Origin: Plectrocnemia conspersa
Lineage: Eukaryota > Arthropoda > Insecta > Trichoptera > Polycentropodidae
NCBI GenBank assembly: GCA_009617715.1
Contig: VTFK01000008.1
Span: 2,356,001-2,420,000, forward strand
Direction: 5' to 3'
Length of the DNA stretch: 64,000 nucleotides
In this document: positions 53,430-64,000 of the stretch, piece by piece
How the letters are laid out: each line of letters opens with the position of its first letter
Position numbering within the stretch: position 1 is the first letter of the stretch
Made by a program: the position numbers and the translations under genes
Notes under the pieces: generated by a model
The model's input: the letters and a program-made list of their open reading frames with translations, nothing else
What the model was told of the DNA's origin: nothing
Databases searched by the model: none

Positions 53430-53485
53430 ATACTCTTTCCGAAAACGTATTCGTTATCAAAAATACTCGTATATCAAAGCATTTT
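53430..53485. repeat. ACTCGTATATCAAAGCA repeat, copy 1
   Basis: Contains CGTTATCAAAAAT followed by ACTCGTATATCAAAGCATTT. The second block recurs at about 55196 and, with changes, at about 56524, always in the same orientation. It looks like a subterminal motif of a pogo-like element. Confidence 0.55.
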
Positions 53486-53879
53486 TATACATTGAAGTAT
53501 TAAAACTCTTATATTAAACCAAACATAAATTTTAGACATGTGCTGCAAAAGTCACTAATCTGCAGCGAGAGAGAAAAAAACCATTGGCTCAGATGTGATC
53601 AAGTTATCCATTACGTACTGTTCATATTAAAATTTTTGCTTGTATTTCGAAACACTTGCAAAGCAAGCTACTTGCAATTCGAGGTTCCAAGGTATTATTA
53701 AATTTCTACGTCGGTGAGAAAAACTTGTCTTTATGTAGAGTCATTAATAGTAAATAAACATGAAGACTCTACTTGATCTTGAAACAATCCGTATTTTTAA
53801 ATCAATCGTATATGATGATTTTAAAAGTAGCATTCTTAAAGATTTTTGCAGTATTGTGTAAACGCATCATACATGGCAA

Positions 53880-54440
53880 GTATGAATACCAACCCATAAA
53901 AGTCCTCATTCGTGCATTTTGGCGCATTTCGCAAACGATCGTTCGGTTCGTTCGTGCGCAAAAATACATCCGCATCGCAGTACTGTACGTATAATAATAC
54001 GTTTCGTGTATTCAACCATAGGAATTCGCAAAAGCAACACATCCCACACCGGAAAGCACATCCGTCGTACTGTACGTATACGAAAGCTCGCCATCTGCGT
54101 GAACCACCCCTTAAACCACCCCCACACCCGGTTGGAAATTTACACCGGAATGTGCGCTAAATTTCCACGTGTTAAAATTTAACACTCGCCCGGCGGTGCC
54201 CTTCGAAAGTTATTATTGCCGGCTGGGATTGCTCCGCTCTGGCCCTGTGCTCCCAGAGTTCGAACACACGCCGTTTAGTTTCGGCACATTCTGGCAACCC
54301 CTAAATGTGTTGTGCACAGAGGTGGTGGTGGCTGTTCGAAGCGCTGAAATCGTCAGTTGGTCCAAATTGTGCAAATTTGTCTGACTGGGAACGGAAGGGT
54401 TGCGTGCGACACACGTGCGCGCTCCCCGAAAAAAAAAAAT
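53880..54440. other. G+C-richer unique island
   Basis: Complex sequence in which several short frames overlap on both strands, which argues against any one of them being coding. It may be conserved noncoding DNA. Confidence 0.3.
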
Positions 54441-54554
54441 ATACATAATAACCGAACGTGACTTTTGAACGATGAAGTAAATAATAAAATAGTTTTGGAT
54501 GGATGAAATAAAGAAACTTGGAATTTTGATGAAATAAAACACTTAACTTAATAT

Positions 54555-54837
54555 AATAATTGAACTTTATTAGTATATATTGGTGGATCTGTTATACAAA
54601 TATCTCATTCCAAGTGTACTTGTACGAAATTTTTGCTATTTTAGCGACGGGAGGTGACGGGTGACAATTATTAGATTGAGCCGCTGCAGTAGTATTTTGA
54701 TTGAATTGTATTACAGTATACAAAATGACGAGGCGCGGGCCCACAAAGGCGTGCGAGCCCGCCAGAGTTTGCCAGTCGAGAGGGTCCGTCACGCCAGTAT
54801 TACCAGAGTGCTGTGTATAAATAGGCCTCTAAAACAT
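54555..54837 (-). mobile_element. Possible solo LTR
   Basis: On the minus strand the segment begins TGTTTTAGAGGCC, has a TATTTATA box within the first 25 bases, a G+C-rich middle, and AATAAAG near the far end. This order of TATA box and polyadenylation signal recalls an LTR. No second LTR, primer-binding site or clean target duplication was found. The element remains doubtful. Confidence 0.25.
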
Positions 54838-55159
54838 TAAATCATGAAAGTTGGACAGAACTAGATACATCTAAAATATATATTGTTTATAGTAGCAAAA
54901 TCATTGAAAGACAATATTTTGTCACTAACAAGCTCATCTTATTTAATTTTAATGATAAATAATATATACCTAAGCAATGTCTAGAGCTATTATTTATTCA
55001 TTTAAAATTTAGGAGTTAAAAAATAGAGCAGACCAAAAATTGACTGCCTTTGTAATTAAGAAACTCGAAAGACATTGAGGTGCAATGCGACTATTTTATA
55101 AAGTATGTAAATGAGTATTATAAAGAATTTTTTATTATGCAGTTTAATTAGTTTACGAG

Positions 55160-55220
55160 TAAAATATTATCCAGAAACGTGATCGTATTTTAAAACACTC
55201 GTATATCAAAGCATTTTTTA
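55160..55220. repeat. ACTCGTATATCAAAGCA repeat, copy 2
   Basis: TTATCCAGAAACGTGATCGT is followed by TTTTAAAACACTCGTATATC and AAAGCATTTTTT. It matches copy 1 across about 45 bases, with the last 20 nearly identical. Confidence 0.55.
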
Positions 55221-55329
55221 TATTATATAATAAATAATTTAAATTGAAGTTAATTCGTTCTAAAATCTTAAAATAATCATATAAAAATATTTTATATTAA
55301 ATTTAATATATAATAATTCAATCAATTAA

Positions 55330-55560
55330 TTATTCATTGCAAAATTAAACCTTTTTCTTTTCGTTGAACTTGAATTAGGAACCTATCCAATGACACTTGC
55401 TTTTGCCTCCTTTCTAAGATTTGGCATAAATTGTCATACAAAAGATTTATGGCGCGCATTGCTACAGCATCTGGTGTTGCTTTCAACGAAATTTTGAACT
55501 GTTCTTAACATTTTACAGATATTTCAAATCTTAAGTGATGAGCTTTTCAGTATCTATCTC
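55330..55560 (-). pseudogene. Possible C-terminal remnant of a pogo-like transposase
   Basis: The minus strand reads KATPDAVAMRAINLLYDNLC followed by QILERRQKQVSLDRFLIQVQ. The ending with RRQKQVSLDRFL resembles the last residues of pogo/Tigger transposases, which often close with a basic stretch and a (S/T)(L/I)xxFF-like motif. The piece lies next to repeats that look like pogo-type termini. No catalytic region was found, so the assignment is moderate at best. Confidence 0.4.
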
Positions 55561-55593
55561 CTGCTCCTCAGATGTAAAACTATCCTGTTACTC

Positions 55594-56047
55594 GCAATGC
55601 AGTTCTCCCGGATCCCGGGATCCCGGACGATTTTTACCCGATTTGGATTATAAAACATAATCTCGAATTTTCGGATTGGTTTATTTGGCCATCGAATTTT
55701 TTGACAAATATTTTTAAATATGGTCCCCTGTGAATCTTTGAGGCTGTGAGTCTGAACGCTTTTTTTTCACATGCTTAGGAACCAAAATCAGATCAAGGCT
55801 ATGATAAAACACTTGATTTTGATGTTCGACAATCTATGAATGACATCCTATGGCCATGAGCAAACAAGACCTTCCTTTTTTTTTTTTTTATTATATTAGT
55901 TTCTATTTTAGTCCGATGTACTTTTATACATTTGTTATAAAAAACAGATGTAAAAAATATATTGTATTATTCATTTTAAATTATTTTTATCGATAAAATA
56001 ACATGAAAATTATGGACTGGTCCCGGATCCCGGATCGACTAATTGCA
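55594..56047. mobile_element. GGATCC-rich inverted-repeat element, about 0.45 kb
   Basis: The left side reads GCAATGCAGTTCTCCCGG, then ATCCCGGGATCCCGG. The reverse complement of the right side reads GCAATTAGTCGATCCGGG, then ATCCGGGACC. The ends are imperfectly inverted and both are built of GGATCC/CCCGG units. GCAAT on both sides may be part of a target duplication. The interior is noncoding. It could be a hAT-like nonautonomous element. Confidence 0.45.
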
Positions 56048-56235
56048 ATACCGAAACCCGGATCAAAGATTTTGCAATGCATCAGATCTATTAGTTATTT
56101 GGTAGACATCTCCTGGCCATATTTTTCCGACAATTTTTAAATATGGTCCCCATTTATATACAGTCAAATGCTCTTTCCCAAGAACACAATTTTATCGACA
56201 ATCGGTGACTCCTGGCCATGAGCAAACAGCTTTCC
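55700..56235 (+). repeat. Diverged tandem duplication, period about 0.36-0.43 kb
   Basis: Two marker blocks recur in the same order. GACAAATATTTTTAAATATG followed by GTCCCC (55703-55728) matches GACAATTTTTAAATATGGTC (56129-56148). TGGCCATGAGCAAACA at 55851 recurs at about 56213. The order and orientation are kept, so this is a duplication and not scattered repeats. It partly overlaps the GGATCC-rich element, so one of the two events came after the other. Confidence 0.55.
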
Positions 56236-56514
56236 ATCCTTTATCGATGATCTTGAGGCAGCTCAAGATGTGGAAATGATTTCTACAAAAGTTTGTGAGA
56301 GTAAAATCTATTCCTGTGGTCACTATGAAGCTGAAATAGTAATTTGGTATAAATCTTTTTTAAGTTCGAAATGATTGGGAAAATGAAGTGCTATTAATAA
56401 AAATAAATTTTCTCTCAATGAACTCAAATTCTTTCTTTAGTCGTCCTCAAACGTCCGAAGGAGAACCATCGACTCGATTAGGGAGAAAATAAAGCAATGT
56501 GTACTACTCTTATT

Positions 56515-56550
56515 GCAAAATATCGCTCGTTTATCAAAGCATTTCTTTAA
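56515..56550. repeat. CTCGTTTATCAAAGCA repeat, copy 3
   Basis: GCTCGTTTATCAAAGCATTT matches copies 1 and 2 with one change in the core (TTT for TAT). Confidence 0.5.
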
Positions 56551-58900
56551 TGCTCTTACTGCGAAACACAATCAATAACAACTTCAGATACATTGTTGTT
56601 ATTTTATTTTTACTAAATTAAAATATTTATTACAATATTTATCTCACAAAATTTTATTCACCAAATTAAAAAATAATAAATTTACTAGTACGTCATTTTT
56701 TAAAGTATGTTTCTAGATATATAATAAATATTTTAATTATTCCCACACTTTGCTGCTTAAATTATTATTCTTATATATTAATTTTATTTTATTTACGTAC
56801 GAATGTAAGTGATATGTAAGTAAAATTAACCATATAAACATATTATCTACTTGATCAAAGCTTTTTATTCTTAGTTTCCCTACGACATAACGACGACGTA
56901 AATCAAATTAGCGAAAGGTCACCCGTCTTGTTCATCCCCGTCGTGTGTGTGCATTTTGCCTCATTTTGGGTGGTTTTTCCGAGTCGACTAAGCGAGAAAA
57001 AATTAACGTCGTTAATTTCGTAACGGCAATTGATGGCGTGCGTGCGTGCAAAAAGCAAAACGCGATACGAGAAACCAAAAAGCTCCCGCGTGACTAAAAG
57101 CTCCCGAAAACCATTACTTCCCGCGAATGCCATATCTTCATTTCTTCAACAGAAATAATAAAACGTGCGCATTATATCACACGTTATTAATAACGCGGCG
57201 ATTTGTGCTCGAATGCCGCTAAAAGTATAAAAATAGTGACCCGTATAAAAAAATAACACCATAGTACAAACATAAAATGCTTCGTGGATTTATTTTTCAT
57301 CAACGTTGAAGTATTTCCTGGTAAAAATTGCTTTTTAATAGCCATGTGAGTAAATTTCAAAACAACTCAGTTTTATCGTAAAATCTATGATGTAATCTGA
57401 GAATCAAATTTTATTTAATTGTATTTGTTTGTAGGCTCGTAATCGTTTTACATAAATGTGTATAAGGAAACACTGAACATGTTTATGTAATTAAATAAAA
57501 TGTGATGTACGAATATTACTACAAAAAATGGATATTTCACAACATTTTCACAACATCTGCTTAAAATAAGACTATTGCATTCAAATAGCAAATACTAATT
57601 TAATTGCATTAGAATGCATTAATCGATAATAGTCTTGGCTTATATAAAACTGTAGTAGTGAATTGTAACGACTATACAAGCCATTTTAAACGAAAAAATC
57701 TATCGCTTTTTTAAGCTTAATTGAAAACAGTATTAAAAAACAGTTATTGTCAATTCACTAAATTATATTGAATATTGTTTTTAACAAATTTTAATTTTTT
57801 TTATACAAAAAAACATATGATGCAATACAATTAAAATGATTGAATAATATCCAAGAAACATATGCGTCATACAACACAAATCATACACGAAAAAATATTC
57901 CACATCCAACGCTACAACATTATACATATGCAAATACAACATGAACTTTTATAGTATGTATGCTATTAAATGAATAAATAGCACACCCTCGTATTATTTA
58001 TTTATATTTATTTTCCCCCACATAGAATTCTTATAATAAAATAAAATGTAACGCATACGCCGGGAGCGTTGGTACTCTTTTGCATGTTCCATTCTCTAAT
58101 AAAAGTTTTTTTGTATGTTCGTATATTGCACATTCTGGTGTAAGTAAGTGTGTTTGGTATGGCGTTTGAGAACAAAGCAAAAGTGAAAATGTCACCAAAA
58201 CATACCAGTGATCCGACACTTGGAAGAGGCATAAATTCGCTAAATGTTCGTCCGTAAACACTACGTGTACGTTGTTGTACGCTGTATTGTATACAAAACT
58301 AATATTTTTATTGTACTGTTTTCTTCTATATAATGAAAATTTATTATACAGTAAAACGTTGAAATGTCGCGAATAATATGATTACATTTATTGATCCATT
58401 GTAATCTAGGTATTTTTTAGCTTATATTTACAAATACTATTGGATACTATAACCAAATAAAATACATTGTTTTAATCATTTAACATATTTCTCTCACCTC
58501 TCAGACAATTTTCCAACTCCATTAGCATAAAATGTTTTGCTTTAACATATTTTGATAGCCCCCTTTTCAGATTGCCTATATTTTTTTCCGTCTAGGAAGT
58601 GTTGCATCATTTGATCAAAAAGAAAAAGATTGGAGAATAAGGTGCATTAAATAAAACCTTCCAGCCAAATCCTTGATTTTATCAAAATTAAAATGTGTCA
58701 TATAGAAACAGCGTTGTAGTAGTGATAATATTATTAGATTTATGTTGAACAGTGAAGGCTTTTTTTTTCACTTCATCGTACAAACGATCTATCTGATTAT
58801 TATTAATTAAGCTTGGTTTAACCATTTAATCTCCAGCGATTCATTGGTGAGTCACTTTCTGATTATTTTTTTAAACAAATTATTTTTTTAATACAAGCTA

Positions 58901-59778
58901 GAGTACGCTCAGGATAAGGATGCCGGTTTGTTATTGTGTACGTGTACATGTATATGAGAGGGAGAAGCGATGTAGCGTGTACTCCGTTGTCTTGCTTTCT
59001 CTTTTAAGGACACTCGCTGATTCGTCAACGCTGGTATTCGTCATTAAAGTGCAGTGTGGCACAGAAGTTCGATCTTCTTACGTGATTTATTTTAAATATT
59101 TTTGCGTTGATATTGGTTTAACCCAGATATGCCCACTGTCCCATGGGTAGGTCACTAAACTCGTGCCACTGTTTTTTTATTTATAAATGAAATTTTAAGA
59201 GAACAAAATTTCTTGGGCATATCTGGGTTAATTGATATCAAGGCTTCAAATATACACTGTAAGTTATTCGTTCTCTTACCCGTGGATTAAACTATTTTAA
59301 TTATTTTTCCAATAATCCGTACGTTGTTGGTTTTTTTTTACACTATTCTCTGTAAGGCTTAAAAAAGTTATTATTCTTATCGTTGCGCCAATGATAATTT
59401 TTTAATTTATTCAATAGATTCTAATGATTTAATAGAGTCGTTGAGCCATTAAATAATCTGCGAATAATTTCTTTCCCCATTTATTATATCTTTTTGCTTT
59501 TGAAGAATAGCTAAAGACTTCATTATTTTTTTTTGACTAGTGAAATATTTTTAATTTTGTAAATATTTAATTAATCACATCAATGTCTGGTTTCTTCGAT
59601 TATATAATATTTTTTTAATTGTTCGTTGAAATTTCAAACTTAGCTCAGATGTATGTATGTTAAATAAACATATATTTTCTTTTAAAATAAAAAAAATAAA
59701 TATTCTGAGCGAAATTGTTTTGAGCCACACAGTTCACGCACACAATAACAAACCGGAATCCTTATCCCGAGCGTACTC
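58901..59778. mobile_element. Middle inverted-repeat element with TA flanks, 0.88 kb
   Basis: The left arm begins GAGTACGCTCAGGATAAGGA and then CCGGTTTGTTATTGTG. The right arm, reverse-complemented, begins GAGTACGCTCGGGATAAGGA with the same continuation. They match at about 41 of 44 positions, better than the outer ends. TA lies directly outside both arms (58899-58900 and 59779-59780), as expected of a Tc1/mariner-type insertion. The alternative is that these are subterminal repeats of the outer element. Confidence 0.65.
59118..59231. mobile_element. Inner piggyBac-type MITE, 106 bp
   Basis: CCCAGATATGCCCA at 59122-59135 and its exact inverse TGGGCATATCTGGG at 59214-59227 are each bounded by TTAA. 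The ends are perfect, suggesting it is the youngest of the three nested pieces. It is noncoding. Confidence 0.75.
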
Positions 59779-60699
59779 TAACGAAATATTTACAATTTTT
59801 TTAATTGGTAATGATTATTGTACTAGTTTCATTTATCAATAAACCAAGTATTTTATATTTGTTTTTAGAATAACTGACGCGCGAAACGTAAAAATTACAA
59901 GTGACTCACTAAAAAGTCGCTGGTGCTTAAAGGGTTAAGAGTTTCGTAATGCACACTCTATTTGCAATCTCACCATACAAACAAAATATTTTTTACAGTA
60001 AGCCCGGGCTTCTTTGTAGGTTTTGATACTATAATTTAGATAGACCTTGTGTTATACGACAATTATAGCTGTACAACACCCATTTTTCATCTCTGGTCAA
60101 CAAAAGATCGAGAAATGGCGATTCAACTTTAAGATTCAGAAGCTCTTGGGCTATGCGGATACGCGCCGACTTGTTTTTTTTTCGCTCAATTCGTGTGAAA
60201 CCCATTCACTTTGTCTCCATTCCGTTCCAATCTTCTCAATGTGTCTATGCATTGTTGATCGGACTGGTTTAGTTTCACGGCCAGCTAATATATTGTTTAT
60301 GTAGGATTTGCTTCCATCTCCGCAGCCAGAGCATCATCGTATATCTTTGATGGTCTCCCACATCCAAGACTATTATAAATATCGTAATTTTTAGTTTAAA
60401 ATTATTTACAACATCCTTGAAATTTATGGATATTTACTGAATCACCTAGCACTTTTTAAATGTTTTAAAAATTTAGACTTCTGCTATTATAAATTTGGGG
60501 CCCAATTCTTTTTTTAAATATCACAATGTGAATTATAGATTTGCACCATCACAAATATAACAAAATATGTAATTAAGTATCAACGAGCAAAACACGATTA
60601 ACTGTGACACCTTGAGTTAAAAAAATCGGTTTTATTTCATATTAAATTTTCTGTAACTATTTCTTATAAATAATATTTGTCCTCTGATTTAATTTGAGA

Positions 60700-61240
60700 T
60701 ATAGTGGTTTATCCACATATTTTCATTGCAAACAATAGTCGTTTCTCTGCACATTCCATTACATCCTTTCATATTTGTTTACACACACATGCACAACCAC
60801 ATTCGTACGTCGGAATTATTCAAATGTCGACGCCGAGCACAAAAAATGTTTTTCCCCGCGGCACGCACCGGCGGAATGGAATTGGTTGTTTTTCCTTGTT
60901 CCAATTGACTCTCTCTCTCGCATAGGTGTAAATATACATGACACGACACTTTTTACGAGCCGGGCTCAACTGCTCTGGCAGACGACGGCGCTTTTCTTAT
61001 TTCCCACTTGGATATGCTTGAATAAATTTGAAATTCCGCCGTGCACTTGTGCACGCCCCGGGCGGCCGCTCTCCTCCGGCCGACATCGGATCTGGCGCTT
61101 CGCTTTCTTCTTCTTTACGCCGACAATTTGATCAAAGGATTGACGCTAGGGTTGGTTGCTCAGCATGAAAACCCTCGAAATATTTTCAATGGAATATGGA
61201 ATAGACGCTTGCAGCACAGCAATTTCTTCTATTTTTCTAC
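60700..61240. other. G+C-rich unique island
   Basis: This is one of the most G+C-rich blocks of the window, with CCCCGGGCGGCCGC near 61055. Three short frames overlap and none has splice borders or a recognisable domain. It may be a regulatory element or CpG-rich patch. Confidence 0.3.
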
Positions 61241-61717
61241 ATGGTAGCATTAGAATAATAGCAATATACTTTCTTTAAAACTATATAATACCGCAGTCTT
61301 CATTTAGACTCGTCTTAATTAAATTAAATAAATTTAAACTCCCAAGCAAAAATAATTATCTGACATTTCAACTATAGCACTAATATTCCGAAGCAAAGGG
61401 CTTAAGTAACAAAAACAAACTCTTCGTGTATTTACCCCTGATACGACCGCTTTATAAATGCTTAGTAAATATGCATTGAAATAATATGAAACTAGCTTCC
61501 AACCTTTTGTTGAAATGTACCTTTGTTTATCAATATATTAAATTTTTTAAATATTTAAAATAAAAATCAGTGGTTAATTTTAATTTTTAATCTGTTATAA
61601 AAAAATATTGCGCTTAGTATAGAGTAGGGTATTATAAATTATTTTTATTACTATGTTTTATTTAAGCCGTAATTGCATATGTTAATACTGATCTAATAAA
61701 TATTTTATCTGTTAAAA

Positions 61718-61771
61718 CGTCAGAATAGCGTAGTCAAGACTAGGCCACGGGTTCGAGCCCCTACAACAAAC
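61718..61771 (+). repeat. tRNA-derived SINE, copy 2 (shortened)
   Basis: CAGAATAGCGTAGTCAAGAC matches the head of copy 1, and CCACGGGTTCGAGCCCCTAC holds a B-box-like GGTTCGAGCC. The anticodon-arm region between them is deleted compared with copy 1. It lies in the opposite orientation to copy 1. Confidence 0.6.
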
Positions 61772-62329
61772 TCAAATTTTTATTTATAAAAATGCGGCCC
61801 CAGCTGCAAAGTGACAACTAATAATTGTAAATTATTATACACATGATAATTATTTATATTACTGATTCAATAGTCACCAGTTAGTACTGATTTATCCCCT
61901 TTGAAACGTATTAGGCTTACGCTTTTCTAAGTAAAAGGAAGATGGGGGGGGAGGGAATATAAGTATTGAAACGAGAAATTATTTATTACTATTTGTAATA
62001 AATTATTATTGAATTATAGTTAATAATATAATAGAATAACGAACAAAATAATGATAAAACATTTATTTTAACATACTTGTACATAATTACTAGATTATAA
62101 AGTAATATTTTTTTGTTGACTAGCAGTTGTGCAAAGAATAAAATATTTGCTAGTCGCAATTCATAGTTAAATCATGTTTTTAGAGTACTAAACATAAATG
62201 CTTTGAATTTAGCGTAGTAAAACCAATAATTTTTTTAATTGTGACAGTTTTACACCATGTATATTGACAAGTGGAAATTAGACACATATTGGACCAATAC
62301 AATATTAGTTTATTAAAATTTATAAGTGG

Positions 62330-62465
62330 TTAAATGTTGTTATAAATGATATGAGAGATCGGCGGACGAGGCTCTGCCGGTCGTCGTGCTCCCGTCGTAG
62401 TCACCAGAGGGAAATAAAGTGTTGCTTTTGTCGCCGCCACGTCAGAATGTATCAATTGGCTTTCA
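62330..62465 (-). other. G+C-rich fragment, possibly LTR leader
   Basis: The minus strand contains CTCTGGTGACTACGACGGG, which loosely resembles the TTGGTGACCCCGACG leader common after gypsy-type LTRs. No LTR or gag frame accompanies it. This is only a resemblance. Confidence 0.2.
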
Positions 62466-63088
62466 CAACTATGCAAAAACATTTTTATAAATTTAATTAA
62501 CAAAAAAAAAACATTTTTTGTAAAGTAAGAAAACATATTTTTGCACTATTCTGGAGAATTTTTAAAAAGAAACACTAGTTTTATAGGTGAAATTCTGTTC
62601 TTATAAATTATTAACAGTGTTCTGAAATTTTTTTTACGAGTTGATATATGTATGATTGAGTTTTTATTATTGTAAAAATAATGAGTTTCTTTTTGGCAAT
62701 ATCCTGTTTAATATTATTCATTATAAACATAAAAAATATAAAAAAAAAACAGTAAACAAATATTCACATATTTTATCCAGTACTGCATATTTAACGCAAC
62801 TGTAAGGTTTAAATTCGACTTACCCTATCTTTTTCCTAAATTTTTGTTCAAACATAGCTACTACAATCTAGTTGAAGCAGTAGTTAAAAAACTTATTACA
62901 TTATAAGAATTTTCACACAATTCCAAGAGCATCCACTAATTCCAACTATCCTTCCCGACGACCTAGCAGCGCAAAATGAACCCAAAGTCATTTAAGCCCG
63001 GCGATGTTTTATTGTCGCGTCTCTCCAGTGGCGGTGCACGTGAAAAAGCTTCATTTTTTAATTCTAAATTACGAGCACCTGCCTGTGC

Positions 63089-63103
63089 CGCCGCCGCCGC
63101 CGT
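63089..63103. repeat. (GCC)n microsatellite
   Basis: Five consecutive GCC units in a G+C-rich patch. Confidence 0.8.
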
Positions 63104-63357
63104 AAAAGATTACCGTCTGCATTTTTTAAAAAGGCGAAAGAAGAAAGTCTGGCGATGGTGACTCTTTTTTGTATGTGTGTGCGCGAGGGGAACCCGCCTG
63201 AGTCTCAAGTGGCGGCGCACTTGTTATTAGCCCCTTTTCATCCGGCCTCGTCACTCTCGCTTTTTACCGGAACAAAAGGGTTGTGAAGCCTGGACGTCTG
63301 GGAGTACCTTTATCTTCAATCTGAGCACAACTTTGTGGCCGCGCCGCCCTGCCTCTC

Positions 63358-63379
63358 CTCTTCTTCTTCTTCTTCTTCA
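63358..63379. repeat. (TTC)n microsatellite
   Basis: About seven TTC units in noncoding sequence. Confidence 0.85.
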
Positions 63380-64000
63380 TAATGCGGAAACGAATCCATT
63401 ATGCAAATCCCATTTATTTAATTTGGTACCCTAAAATATTTTTTCTTTTCTTTTATTTTTACCTTTTTCATGCTTCTCTTAGCTCGTTTTTGGCCCCCGA
63501 AGGTTCTAATTAAATATATAAAAAAAAATTATAAATATGCAAATTGGAAATATTCATATTTTTTTCAGTATTATGCTATTAACGATAAGAATCATAGTAT
63601 TTTTTTTTATATAAATGTAAAACATTAAAATTTAATTTAATAAAAAAATATTAAAATGAATAATAAAATATGCTTTACATCAAAAAATTACGTATAAGTT
63701 AAGTATAATTTTAACACTCCGATTTTATATACCTACCTATAATTATATTACATATATAATAATTTAATTATATATGTTTTTTTCCACTTTTACGTATTTC
63801 ATATCACTAATTTTAATCGATATGTATAAATTGCTAATCATAATATTTTTTTTGTTTAATGCGATGAGTGAAAGTAGCTCATTATTAAATAATTTTCCAT
63901 ACCTAATATGTTCGACATAGCTCGATTTTAATTATTCATCACGATCATCATTTATTGGTGGAATTATGAATATGTAATGATTTATTGAAATTAAAACTGT

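Larger units (their letters stand above)
58818..59938. mobile_element. Outer piggyBac-type element, 1.1 kb
   Basis: A core of 1113 bp is flanked by TTAA on both sides (58818-58821 and 59935-59938). The left end reads CCATTTAATCTCCAGCGA and then GGTGAGTCACTT. The right end, reverse-complemented, reads CCCTTTAAGCACCAGCGA and then AGTGAGTCACTT. They match at 29 of 36 positions. No transposase frame is visible inside, so it was nonautonomous. Another inverted-repeat element and a small MITE lie within it. Confidence 0.75.
46752..64000 (+). other. Intron running off the right edge, over 17 kb
   Basis: Starts at GTGAGT and has no further exon that I can support. It holds the SINE copies, pogo-like debris, the GGATCC-rich element and the nested set at 58.8-59.9 kb. 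G+C-richer islands occur at about 46890-47300, 48400-49300, 50670-51250, 51560-52560, 53880-54440, 56870-57240, 60700-61240 and 62900-63500. The rest is A+T-rich, with nothing recognised. A short (GT)n run lies near 47067. Confidence 0.65.

Noticed and set aside
53906..54182. Overlapping frames on both strands
   Set aside because: Several frames of similar length overlap in both directions, which is typical of a stop-poor G+C-richer patch and not of a gene.
54213..54542. 109-codon minus-strand frame
   Set aside because: No domain, with a poly-Phe/Tyr start from A+T-rich DNA. The rest is a reverse reading of a unique noncoding island.
1..64000. CRISPR arrays, operons, rRNA or intact tRNA genes
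   Set aside because: None seen. The repeats present are eukaryotic transposons, palindromes and microsatellites.

Overview
The window is A+T-rich animal DNA, most likely from an insect. It carries a spliced gene with very long introns and several families of cut-and-paste DNA transposons. Nothing prokaryotic is visible: there are no operons, ribosome-binding sites or CRISPR arrays. The order of insect cannot be settled from the sequence alone.

One host gene is supported, on the + strand. Four internal coding exons lie at 16687-16998, 20128-20390, 24518-24564 and 46603-46751. All have AG/GT splice borders, and their phases agree (0/0, 0/2, 2/1, 1/0). Together they give 771 nt, or 257 codons, with no stop. 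The protein piece has a charged helical start, a Gly/Pro/Ser linker, a Gln- and His-rich stretch and a Lys/Arg-rich block. I see no start codon, stop codon, 5' or 3' UTR, and I could not name the gene. The introns are about 3.1, 4.1 and 22 kb, and the last runs more than 17 kb off the right edge. The first 16.7 kb holds no exon I can recognise.

Transposons fill much of the introns. From left to right they are: a piggyBac-type MITE at 2.8-3.0 kb; a decayed array of palindromic repeats at 10.0-11.2 kb; an unclassified inverted-repeat element at 18.0-19.0 kb; another at 22.1-22.9 kb; a nearly complete Tigger (pogo) element with a broken transposase at 28.8-30.6 kb; a hAT element with a broken transposase at 31.5-33.1 kb; a second, older Tigger relic at 40.2-41.2 kb; a mariner with an internal deletion at 45.0-46.2 kb; two copies of a tRNA-derived SINE at 52.8 and 61.7 kb; pogo-like debris and a duplicated GGATCC-rich segment at 53.4-56.6 kb; and three elements nested inside each other at 58.8-59.9 kb. 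All the transposase genes seen are disrupted, so these copies cannot move on their own.

Between the transposons, long A+T-rich filler alternates with G+C-richer islands of unique sequence, each a few hundred bases long. Their number and their position in giant introns suggest intronic regulatory elements, but only comparison with related genomes can show this. The most interesting points are the unnamed polyglutamine gene, the palindromic array at 10-11 kb, the nested elements at 59 kb and the SINE family.
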